Assembly (NCBI GenBank): GCA_964518335.1 | Contig: CAZFDT010000001.1 | Span: 62,001 to 126,000 of the forward strand | From: CAZFDT01 sp964518335 | GTDB lineage: Bacteria; Planctomycetota; Phycisphaerae; Phycisphaerales; Phycisphaeraceae | Direction of reading: 5' to 3' | Length of the DNA: 64,000 nucleotides | Shown here: positions 45,201 to 52,392 of the stretch, piece by piece | How positions within the stretch are numbered: the first letter of the stretch is position 1 | Layout of the letters: every line of letters starts with the position of its first letter | The notes under the pieces: model-generated | Database searches by the model: none | What the model was told of the DNA's origin: nothing | Seen by the model: the letters and a program-made list of their open reading frames with translations, nothing else | Position numbers and translations under genes: made by a program

Positions 45201-48200
45201 ACGATCACGGCAGGGGGGCTGCTGACGCAGGCCGGGGCGCTGACGACCGACGGGGGCGACACGACGCTGATCGCCGACCGCATGGCGCTGGCGGGCGGGA
45301 CGATCGACGCCGACACGGGGCGTGTGACGCTGCGCACGCTCACCGCCGGCCGTGCGATCGACCTGGGCAGCGCGACGGACGCGGCGGCGGCGCTGGAGCT
45401 GTCGGACGCGGAGCTGAACACGATCACGGCGAGCGTGCTGAGCATCGGCGATGCGCTGGCGGGCAGCGTGACTGTGACATCGGCGATGACCGTGGATGGC
45501 ACGCTGCGCCTGACGACGGCGGGGACGGTGACCCAGACGGCATCGCTGAGCGCCGACGCGCTGGCGCTCGAGGCCGGCGGGGCGGTGGCGCTGGAGCACG
45601 CGGGCAACGCGGTGTCCACGCTGGCGGCGACGGCGCCGAGCCTGGCGTTGCGCAGCAGCACCGACCTGGCCATCGCCAGCGTCGATGGCATCGACGGCGT
45701 GACGACCAGCGCGGACGCCGCACTGACCAGCGACGGCATGCTGACCAACCACGACGCCATTGCCGCGGGGGGCGACGCGACGCTGATCGCCGACCGCATG
45801 GCGCTGGCCGGTGGGACGGTAGCCGCCGACGGCATCACACTGCGTCCGCTCACTGCCGGTCGTGCGATCGACCTGGGCAGCGCGACCGATGCGGCCGCTG
45901 CGCTGGAGCTTTCCAACGCCGAGCTGGCCACGCTCACCGCCGTGACGCTGGTCATCGGGCACGCCACCGCCGGCGACGTCACGCTCTCGGCCAACGTCGC
46001 GCTCGACCCGCTGGCGATCGATACGCTGCACTTGGCCACCGCCGGCCGCATCACCAGCGCCACGACGCTGACCGTCGAGAACCTCGTGCTGTCGGCGGGC
46101 GACGTGGTGTCGCTCACCGGGACGCAGGACGTGCAGACGCTCGCCGCCACGCTCACCGGCGTCGGCGCGGGCCTGACCTTCGTCAACGCGGGAGACCTGA
46201 CGCTGCTGGGCGTCGCCACCAACGGCGGCGACGTGGCGATCACCGCCGGCGGCACGCTCGCCAATGCCGCCGCACTCGACACCGGCGACGGTGACGCGAC
46301 GCTGTTCGCCGACCGCATGGCCCTGGCAGGCGGCACGATCGACGCCGGCGCGGGCCACGTGACGCTGCGCACGCTCACCGCCGGCCGGGCGATCGATCTG
46401 GGCAGCGCGACCGACGCGGCCGCTGCACTGGAACTGTCGGCCACGGAGCTGGACACGATCACCGCGAGCGTGCTGAACATCGGCGACGCGACGGCGGGCG
46501 ACATCGCGCTGACGGGCGCGATCGCGCTCGACGCGGCCGCGGTCGAGTCGCTGCACTTGCACTCGGGCGGGTCCGTCGGCGGCGTGGCCACCCTCGCCGT
46601 CGAGAACCTGGCGGTCACGGCGGGCAACGACGTGACGCTTACCGCCGCGGGCAACGACGTGGATACGCTGGCTGTCACGACGGCCGGCGGCGAGGTGACG
46701 TTCGTCGATGCGGATGGCTTCACGGTCGCGGGCATCACCACGACCGGTGGCGACGTGGCGCTGACGGCGGCGACGGGTCGGATCACGACGTTGCAGGCGT
46801 TGTCGTCGGGCGGGGGGGACGTGACGCTGATTGCGGACCAGATGGCGATCCAGGCGGCGGGCACGATCGACGCGGGTGCCGGCGCCGTGACGCTGCGGCC
46901 CAGCACGGCGGGAACGGCAATCGATCTGGGCTCGACGCTGGACACGACGCCGGGGACGCTGGAACTGTCGGCGGCGGAGCTGGACCGGATCACGGCGGGA
47001 TCGCTGACGGTGGGCGACGCTGCAGTGGGCGCGATCGCGTTGACGGCGGCGCTGGCCCCGGCGAACACCGACACGCTGGCGCTGGTCAACGGCGCGTCCG
47101 CCATCACGCAGGGCGCGGGCGACACGCTGACCGTGGCCAACCTGTCGATCACGTCCGGCGGGGACGTGACGCTGACGCAGGCCAATGACGTGGACACGCT
47201 GACGGCGGACGTGGGCGGCGCGCTGGCGTTCACCGACGCCGATGCGTTGACGCTCCACGGCATCACGACGAGCGGCGGCGATGCGACGATCACGGCAGGG
47301 GGGCTGCTGACGCAGGCCGGGGCGCTGACGACCGACGGGGGCGACACGACGCTGATCGCCGACCGCATGGCGCTGGCGGGCGGGACGATCGACGCCGACA
47401 CGGGGCGTGTGACGCTGCGCACGCTCACCGCCGGCCGTGCGATCGACCTGGGCAGCGCGACGGACGCGGCGGCGGCGCTGGAGCTGTCGGACGCGGAGCT
47501 GAACACGATCACGGCGAGCGTGCTGAGCATCGGCGATGCGCTGGCGGGCAGCGTGACTGTGACATCGGCGATGACCGTGGATGGCACGCTGCGCCTGACG
47601 ACGGCGGGGACGGTGACCCAGACGGCATCGCTGAGCGCCGACGCGCTGGCGCTCGAGGCCGGCGGGGCGGTGGCGCTGGAGCACGCGGGCAACGCGGTGT
47701 CCACGCTGGCGGCGACGGCGCCGAGCCTGGCGTTGCGCAGCAGCACCGACCTGGCCATCGCCAGCGTCGATGGCATCGATGGCGTGACGACCAGCGACGC
47801 TGCACTGACCCTGACCGTCACCGGCACGCTGGCGACGACGCAGGTCCTGGCCGCAGGCGCGGGGGATATCACGCTGACGGCCGACGACGTGGCGCTGGGC
47901 GCCGCCGTTGCCGCGACGGGCACGCTCACGCTGCAGCCTCGTCTGGTCGCGACGAGCATCGGCGTGGGCGATGGCGGGGGCGATTTCAGCCTCACCCAGG
48001 CCGAGATCGATCATTTGGCCGACGGATTCGCGGCGATCCGCATCGGACGCGCCGACGGCGAGCACGCGATCGTGGTGGGCCTCGGCGGGGCAACGTTCGC
48101 CGATCCGCTGACGCTTCGCGCCCCCGCCGGCACCGGCACAATCACGATCGACGGCCAGTTGACGGGCGCCGACGACGCATCCCTCCTGCTCGACGGGCCC

Positions 48201-51200
48201 GGCGCCACCACCTACCTCAACGCCGACATCGTCACCGCCGGCGGCGATATCACCATCAGCGACAGCGTCGTCGTCGGCGACGGGCTGAACGTTGCACTGG
48301 CCTCCTCCGGCGGCGACATCCGCATCACCGGCACAGCCCACAGCACGGCGGCGGCCACCCTCACGCTCGACGCCGACACGGGCGACGTCCGCCTCGATGA
48401 CACCGTGACCGGCGCGCTGTCCATCCTACTGGCCGACGCCGCCGACGTGACGGTCGCCGCGTTCAACACCACCGGCTCGCTCACCAGCGGCAACGCGCTG
48501 ACGGGGACGTTCACTGCAACAGGACGCCTGACGGTCGGATCGCTCGATCTGGCGGGCGTGGACTTCGACGTGACGCAGGGCTTTGCCTCGGCGGGGACGA
48601 CCACATTCGCCAACGCGGGCCTGTTCGCGCTCGCCGGCCAGCACAGCACCTCGACCGGCGCCTTCGCCGCCACCGGCGACGCCGACCTGGCCGTCAACAT
48701 CACCACGACCGACAGCGACCTGTTCATCGGCGGAACGCTGGCGCTGAGCGGCAACGTGGCGCTGAGCACCGGCGCGGGGGCGGGCGATATCACCGTCGTC
48801 GGCGCGATCGACGGCGCCCGGACGCTCGCGCTCGCCGCCGGCACGGGCGCGATCGACCTGCAGGGCCACGTCGGCGACACCGTGGCGCTGGCGGGCCTGG
48901 ACGCCTCCGCCGCCATCATCGACGTGCGAAACGTGCGCACCACGGGCACGCAGAGCTACGCGGCTACGCTGACCACGCTGGGCCATCTCACGACCGCCGG
49001 CGGCGACATCGCCGTCACCGGCGACGCGGCGCTGCGCGGCGACACGACGCTCGCCTCCGCCGGCGGCGATATCAGCGTCACCGGCGTCCTCGACGGCGCG
49101 ACGCCCGGCGACGACTCGCTGCTCGTCAACGCCGGCGCCGGCGCCGTCGCGCTGGGCGGGCACGTCGGCGGCACGACCGCACTGGCCGACCTGACTGTCA
49201 CCGGTGCGACGATCAGCGTCCATGCCGTCACCACCGCGGGGGATCAGAGCTACACCGGCACGACGACGCTGCACGGCGACCTGACCACGGCCGGAGGCGA
49301 CGTGGATCTGCACAGCGCCACGCGGCTGGGCGACGACGTGGCCATCGCCACCGCCGGCGGCGACGTGACGTTCGACGCCACGCTCAACGCCCTGATCGCA
49401 GGTCAACAGCAGCTGAGTATCGATGCGGGCGCCGGGTCGGTGGCGTTCGGCGGGGGCGTGGGCGCGCTGGCCGCGCTGGAGGCGATCGACGTGGCCGCCG
49501 GCGCGATCGCGCTGCGAGCGGTGACGACCACGGGCGACCAGACCTACACCGGCCCGGCGACGCTGATGGGCAGTTTGAGCGCGGCAGCCGGGGACGTGCG
49601 CTTCGACGATGCGGCGACACTGGCCGCCCACGTCGGCATCGCCGGGCGCGACGTGCACTTTGCCGCGGCCGTTGATGGCGACGCGGCGACGACACGCGAC
49701 CTGGCCATCACGGCGTCGCGCGACGTGGCGTTCGATGCCGCAGTGGGCGGCGGGGCGTCGCTCCGCACGTTGACCGTCGCCGCGCAGAACCTGTCGCTGC
49801 GGAACGTCACGACCAGCGGCGAGCAGGATTACACGGCCCAGACCACGCTGGCGGGCCAGCTCACCACGACGGGCGCCGCCCAGCCGATCACCTTCACCGG
49901 CGGCACGGCCCTCGCCGGGGCGTCGGGCGCAACCACCGCCGGCGGCGATCTCACCTTCACCGGCACGCTCGACGGGACGCACGCCCTGGCGATCAACCTC
50001 GGCACGGGCGACCTGGCCATCACCGGGCATGTCGGTCAACTGCAGCGCCTGGGAGCCGTCACCGTCACGCAGGCGCGAGACATCGACGCGCAGCGATCGC
50101 TGCACGTGGGCTCGCTGGCCGTGACCGACGCGCGCGACGTGCTGCTGCGCAGCGCAGTGACGACGGCGGGGGGGCACGTGACAGTCGCCGCACGTCGGAA
50201 CGTGACGGTTGGCGGGACGATCGACACGCGCGCCGCCGCGGGCAGCGGACTGGCAGGCGGCAACGTCGATCTGCGCACCAGCGGGGGCCACCTGACGGTC
50301 AACGCGATCCGCAGCGACGGCGCCGACGGCGCGGCCAACGGGCAGGCCGGCGGCCACGCGGGGTACATCCTGCTTCAGCCCGACAGCGGCCTGTCCCCCG
50401 GCGGCGCGGGCCCGGGCGATCTGCGACCCGACGGTCGCCTCGTGCTGCTGGGCGCACTGTCGGCCGTCGCAGGCCGGGGCAACAACGCACCTGACGGCGG
50501 AGGCGGGCAGGTCTTCCTCGCCCCCTTCGGCCGCGCGGCCGTACCCTCCGTCGCCACCATCCACACCAACCCCGGCTCGGGCAGCCTCGCCGTCACCGCC
50601 ACCGGCAACATCAGCATGGGCCAGAACGAAAAGCTCGTCGTCCCAGGGGGCAACAGCAGCACCAGTGGCTCACTGTCGCTTCACTCACTGGGCGGCGACA
50701 TCCACGTGGGCGATCTGGCGGCGCGACGCGGTATCAGCATCACGGCCGACAGCGGCAGCGTGGTCCTGCTCACCCGTCCGCGCGGCGAGGTGCTGCTGGC
50801 CGATGGCACCACCGTGCGCGACAACGGGCTGGACTTCTACGCCGGCAACTCGATCGCGATCAGCGCCCCGATCCAGCTTGGCGGCCTCGGCGGCCCCAAG
50901 CCGGAGTTCGCCTCCAAGTCGCCCACGAGCATCAGCTCGCCGCCGGTGGGCGACAACCGCTTCATCGTCCGCAAGTTCACCGGTAGCGGGCAGTTGGTGG
51001 ACGGCGGGGCCACGGTGCTCGATATCGCGGTCGGTGGCGACACGTTCGCGGCGCCGCCTCCGACTGCGCCGGACGGCGCGGGCGTGACCGAGCTGGTGGC
51101 CGGCGCGTCGCGCGTCGAGCTGTCGCCCGTGGACGAGGGCCAGATCCAGGCGACCGCGCTGCTTCGCCGGTTGGATGCGTTCGTGTCGCAGCGGACGCCC

Positions 51201-51491
51201 GCGTTCGAGGCGGCGCTGCGCGAGGTGTTGGCCGGCGATGCGGTGTCGGCGTTCGTCGCCGGCGACATGGACGGCGCGATGGCCGCGGACGTGGCGGCGA
51301 TCGCCGGGATGCTCGATGAGGCACAGCGTCTGGCGCTGCCCCCGCAGCGGATCGCGGCGGTGCAGGCGACGATCCTGCAGGTGGTGGCGCCATCCACGGC
51401 CACGCCGCAGCGCGTGGCGCAGCTCGTGGAGGCGTGGCGTGGCGGGGGCGAGTCGCGCCCGATCGAGATGGCGACGGTTCCCACGCCGTGA
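39231..51491 (+). CDS. Giant filamentous-haemagglutinin-like exoprotein (TpsA)
   Basis: A ~4,086-residue secreted protein. ATG 39231 is chosen because it gives GAGGG at about 8 bases and a textbook signal peptide (MIRARRRRLRAAGTMLTAAA ending VARAAP). Residues ~35-320 form the TPS secretion domain, with NITASHNAIIDYRRFNVPRG and NPSGVIFGPGSVIDAG. The rest is beta-helix: many GGDVTLTA-type short repeats, a ~175-residue unit in about 11-12 copies (42100-48010), and a ~105-residue GDQ(S/T)YTG unit near the end (48930-49880). The last ~115 residues look helical and may be a release or anchor domain. No PEP-CTERM or LPXTG tail is present. It probably forms a long surface fibre for adhesion. Confidence 0.93.
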   Translation: MIRARRRRLRAAGTMLTAAAMMNLIIPPVARAAPTGGGKDIKVDRVVRGDVRLDRDGGRTNITASHNAIIDYRRFNVPRGQEVRFIQPARDSRVLNRVLSNDPSRIDGALRANGIVYLVNPSGVIFGPGSVIDAGRLYAAAGRISDGDFLAGADRFTHLQGTIRQQGALDAQDGVALLGQRVINSGQITTQRGTVVLASGDRVYLAEQGARLMVRVDNLDADTGRGAGVNRNVNDKGGVTNHGQVRGDDIVFAAGDVYGLAVHNAGRAQGQRVTLTGHGRVTNDGDIAAPGGQVQLLGEHVGHMGGTIDVSGDAVGGGTVLIGGDFQGKGPARNASITFVDRDATILADALRGGDTPGRVIVWSDDTTRFRGVIRARAESAGGFVEVSGKRYLDYRGFADLRSFDGTTTGTLLLDPHNLTIRTAGPDTHVTAGSPFTTTDDNAVLTVASIEAALALADVLIQTGAGGTQQGDITLQNAITHPGGVTSLTIEAHRHINLNADINLAANAATGLLSLRADANSSGAGAILDGGGVLRLAGGPLQLRAGSGAGTSGNRIQTTGVTDLAAASTTGGVFLNNTGSNVHITSVNATTGLSAISSGTVSLQTTGDIVITSAVSSPNNVVLRTTGGEITSSVNLAANSLTLEAAGGITNGGGGSLAITTSILDVVNTTSGDIRLLETNGISVHRIHQQGPGATVLATVAGDIDLTAGQSGVTAAAGDVSLTAAGAGALISVNAPINVSGGNLSLTGANRVTFSAAGDVTTGGGDFTVTATAADIAMNSGTAVNAGAGAIALTANTTIGLGALTTTNATNAAVTLAAGGAINDIGAGTEVTATSGRLVMTAGSGIGSANALEINVASVDAQNGNNNIGLTETNHIDVVRLANSGAGAITLGSSAGAITIAAGESGVSANAGAVTLTARDGMNVNHHVTTTGGVITLHADTNAAGAGDLAIAAGVNITTGAGAGAISVTALDIAFGAGSLVDAGTGDITLAPSVASRTIGVGDGAVGQFHIDTTEMTQRLASSGTIVIGAAAGTGAVGIPALDLSGQGFSLSVRGGAMTPAAITMANGRNLSLTSNGAVGMTIADDLTAPGGSITLAADRMDIQAGALVTAPTVTLRNAANGTAIDIGSATDAAAGTLEIANVELGRIVADTFVLGSTTAGAIAITDALTAAVTPTLHLVGGSTVTQTPGSSITVTNLAIGGGASVTLTEPANNVNTLAISLTGAGNVTYTDADSFTVGTVSSVTGITLGSSGTSTLTATTGTITKTTATTGGGGSLALIADDIDLQAGGTINAAGGNVTLAPVTPGVAIAVGTVGDATPATLELSDAELDRITTTGTGTLRIGNVAAGDITLTAAITNSTPANLHFITGGSVAQNAGATLTAANVAVTADEALFNLTNSVSGLAAAIGGAGNAFAFSDADGFTVRTIDGVGGVSTNGGTITLTAGAGNNTLTNLAGATIVSGGADITITADRMDLQAGSSIDAGAARVTLRTATAARQIRLGNSDNATRLGLLDSEFDTIAAGTLIVGAANAGQMLVDTLIDPAGVDTLHLHTNSTISGAGRIGVTNLAMRSAGAISLDHASGNDVTNLAVAVANAGAAVTFANAADLTIGSVDGVTGVTTNGATITLRTLAVNSTFTNTANIASGAAGITLDVNRVDLQPGSTLTATGGSTVTIRNRNAATAFDLGSATDLAHDTIELSAAEIDTISAANLVIGRTTAGAMAITDTLAPTGATTLSLVSGSTIAQSAGAAIVETNLMLQAAGDVTLTAAGNDVDTLSATIAGGGGLAFTDADGLTVSTVNGVVGITTTGGDVALTAATGRITTLQALSSGGGDVTLIADQMAIQAAGTIDAGAGAVTLRPSTAGTAIDLGSTLDTTPGTLELSAAELDRITAGSLTVGDAAVGAIALTAALAPANTDTLALVNGASAITQGAGDTLTVANLSITSGGDVTLTQANDVDTLTADVGGALAFTDADALTLHGITTSGGDATITAGGLLTQAGALTTDGGDTTLIADRMALAGGTIDADTGRVTLRTLTAGRAIDLGSATDAAAALELSDAELNTITASVLSIGDALAGSVTVTSAMTVDGTLRLTTAGTVTQTASLSADALALEAGGAVALEHAGNAVSTLAATAPSLALRSSTDLAIASVDGIDGVTTSADAALTSDGMLTNHDAIAAGGDATLIADRMALAGGTVAADGITLRPLTAGRAIDLGSATDAAAALELSNAELATLTAVTLVIGHATAGDVTLSANVALDPLAIDTLHLATAGRITSATTLTVENLVLSAGDVVSLTGTQDVQTLAATLTGVGAGLTFVNAGDLTLLGVATNGGDVAITAGGTLANAAALDTGDGDATLFADRMALAGGTIDAGAGHVTLRTLTAGRAIDLGSATDAAAALELSATELDTITASVLNIGDATAGDIALTGAIALDAAAVESLHLHSGGSVGGVATLAVENLAVTAGNDVTLTAAGNDVDTLAVTTAGGEVTFVDADGFTVAGITTTGGDVALTAATGRITTLQALSSGGGDVTLIADQMAIQAAGTIDAGAGAVTLRPSTAGTAIDLGSTLDTTPGTLELSAAELDRITAGSLTVGDAAVGAIALTAALAPANTDTLALVNGASAITQGAGDTLTVANLSITSGGDVTLTQANDVDTLTADVGGALAFTDADALTLHGITTSGGDATITAGGLLTQAGALTTDGGDTTLIADRMALAGGTIDADTGRVTLRTLTAGRAIDLGSATDAAAALELSDAELNTITASVLSIGDALAGSVTVTSAMTVDGTLRLTTAGTVTQTASLSADALALEAGGAVALEHAGNAVSTLAATAPSLALRSSTDLAIASVDGIDGVTTSDAALTLTVTGTLATTQVLAAGAGDITLTADDVALGAAVAATGTLTLQPRLVATSIGVGDGGGDFSLTQAEIDHLADGFAAIRIGRADGEHAIVVGLGGATFADPLTLRAPAGTGTITIDGQLTGADDASLLLDGPGATTYLNADIVTAGGDITISDSVVVGDGLNVALASSGGDIRITGTAHSTAAATLTLDADTGDVRLDDTVTGALSILLADAADVTVAAFNTTGSLTSGNALTGTFTATGRLTVGSLDLAGVDFDVTQGFASAGTTTFANAGLFALAGQHSTSTGAFAATGDADLAVNITTTDSDLFIGGTLALSGNVALSTGAGAGDITVVGAIDGARTLALAAGTGAIDLQGHVGDTVALAGLDASAAIIDVRNVRTTGTQSYAATLTTLGHLTTAGGDIAVTGDAALRGDTTLASAGGDISVTGVLDGATPGDDSLLVNAGAGAVALGGHVGGTTALADLTVTGATISVHAVTTAGDQSYTGTTTLHGDLTTAGGDVDLHSATRLGDDVAIATAGGDVTFDATLNALIAGQQQLSIDAGAGSVAFGGGVGALAALEAIDVAAGAIALRAVTTTGDQTYTGPATLMGSLSAAAGDVRFDDAATLAAHVGIAGRDVHFAAAVDGDAATTRDLAITASRDVAFDAAVGGGASLRTLTVAAQNLSLRNVTTSGEQDYTAQTTLAGQLTTTGAAQPITFTGGTALAGASGATTAGGDLTFTGTLDGTHALAINLGTGDLAITGHVGQLQRLGAVTVTQARDIDAQRSLHVGSLAVTDARDVLLRSAVTTAGGHVTVAARRNVTVGGTIDTRAAAGSGLAGGNVDLRTSGGHLTVNAIRSDGADGAANGQAGGHAGYILLQPDSGLSPGGAGPGDLRPDGRLVLLGALSAVAGRGNNAPDGGGGQVFLAPFGRAAVPSVATIHTNPGSGSLAVTATGNISMGQNEKLVVPGGNSSTSGSLSLHSLGGDIHVGDLAARRGISITADSGSVVLLTRPRGEVLLADGTTVRDNGLDFYAGNSIAISAPIQLGGLGGPKPEFASKSPTSISSPPVGDNRFIVRKFTGSGQLVDGGATVLDIAVGGDTFAAPPPTAPDGAGVTELVAGASRVELSPVDEGQIQATALLRRLDAFVSQRTPAFEAALREVLAGDAVSAFVAGDMDGAMAADVAAIAGMLDEAQRLALPPQRIAAVQATILQVVAPSTATPQRVAQLVEAWRGGGESRPIEMATVPTP
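44645..45694 (+). repeat. Copy 1 of an identical ~1,050-bp direct repeat in tpsA
   Basis: By eye this is base-for-base the same as 46730-47779 (offset 2,085), covering two 525-bp units. It diverges at C45695 versus T47780. Confidence 0.9.
46730..47779 (+). repeat. Copy 2 of the identical ~1,050-bp direct repeat in tpsA
   Basis: Same sequence as 44645-45694; about 1,035 bases of related but different repeat separate the copies. The identity suggests a recent duplication or gene conversion. Confidence 0.9.
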
Positions 51492-51495
51492 GGCG

Positions 51496-52392
51496 TCAGG
51501 CGGCGAGGGCGACATCGACGGCGACGGTGACCTCGTGGCTGCCCCCGCCGAGGATGACGCCGCGCATCGGGGTGACGTCGCCGTAGTCGCGTCCCCAGGC
51601 GAGGGTGATGTGGTGGTCGCTCGGCAGCGTGTTGTTGGTGGGGTCGGCGTCGATCCAGGTTCCGCCATCGAGGGTGGGGAGGAACAGGCTCACCCAGGCG
51701 TGCGAGGCGTCGGCGCCGACGAGTCGGGGCTTGCCGGGCGGCGGCTGGTTGTGCAGGTAGCCGCTGACGTACCGGGCGGCCAGGCCCAGCGAGCGGAGCA
51801 TGGCGATCTGGAGGTGGGCGAAGTCCTGGCAGACGCCGGCGCGATCGGCGAAGACCTGCTCGATGGGCGTGGCGACCGTGGTGGAGGCGGGGTCGTAGCG
51901 GAACTCGCGGTGGATGCGGCCGGTGAGGTCCAGGAGCGCGTCGAGTGCGGGCCGGCCGGGTGTGAACGATGCGGCGGCGTAGTCGTGGAGCGTCGCGCTG
52001 GTGCGCACGAAGCGCGAGTCGAATCGGTGCTGGATCGCGTCGATGCCGCCGGGCATGCGGCAGGCGTCGGCGGCGGTGAGGGCGTCGCGGACGGCTTCCC
52101 AGGGCGGGGTGGCCCGCGCGCCGGGCAACTGCAGCGGCGACAGCGCCACCTCGCTGGTCGCCAGCACGGCGACCTGCTCGTGGCGTTCCTGCACGTGAAT
52201 AAAGCTGGCGGTGTTGCCGAAGTAGTCCAGCCGTGTGACGAGCACGTCGGGCCGGGGCGACACGTCGATGCGGCAAGCGACGACGCGCTGTCGTGGCGTG
52301 GCGCGCGGCGTCAGCCACAGGGCGCTCTGGCTGATCTCGACGGGATCACTGTAGCGGTACTGCGTGACGTGACGAACGCGGTAGCGGATCAT
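51496..52392 (-). CDS. Transglutaminase-like protein with bacterial N-terminal domain
   Basis: A 298-residue protein. The N-terminal Bact_transglu_N domain begins MIRYRVRHVTQYRYSDPVEISQSALWLTP. The core has the Cys-His-Asp triad: Cys in DRAGVCQDFAHLQIAMLRSLG, His in GADASHAWVSLF and Asp in WIDADPTNN. Members of this group are cysteine proteases or transglutaminase-like enzymes linked with circularly permuted ATP-grasp and alpha-E proteins. Here it overlaps the upstream ATP-grasp/alpha-E gene by four bases, so the two are co-translated. It converges with tpsA. Confidence 0.92.
   Translation of the reverse strand: MIRYRVRHVTQYRYSDPVEISQSALWLTPRATPRQRVVACRIDVSPRPDVLVTRLDYFGNTASFIHVQERHEQVAVLATSEVALSPLQLPGARATPPWEAVRDALTAADACRMPGGIDAIQHRFDSRFVRTSATLHDYAAASFTPGRPALDALLDLTGRIHREFRYDPASTTVATPIEQVFADRAGVCQDFAHLQIAMLRSLGLAARYVSGYLHNQPPPGKPRLVGADASHAWVSLFLPTLDGGTWIDADPTNNTLPSDHHITLAWGRDYGDVTPMRGVILGGGSHEVTVAVDVALAA

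Larger units (their letters stand above)
42100..48010 (+). repeat. Tandem ~525-bp (about 175-residue) repeats in tpsA
   Basis: About 11-12 copies of a unit marked by (I/F)ADRMALAGGTIDAG, VTLRTLTAGRAIDLGSATDA and LELSDAELDTIT. Early copies (42100-44500) are diverged; copies from 44700 to 47800 are close to each other. Confidence 0.85.

Noticed and set aside
44645..47779. Insertion sequence or integrated element within tpsA
   Set aside because: The repeated DNA is in-frame adhesin repeat with no transposase, terminal inverted repeats or target-site duplication.
42552..48341. A 1,929-codon open frame (and a 1,341-codon one at 43970-47995) on the minus strand
   Set aside because: Both are antisense to tpsA. 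They arise from the GC-rich repeat composition, have no family motifs or ribosome sites, and translate to Arg/Gln/His- or Ser/Ala/Val-rich low-complexity sequence.
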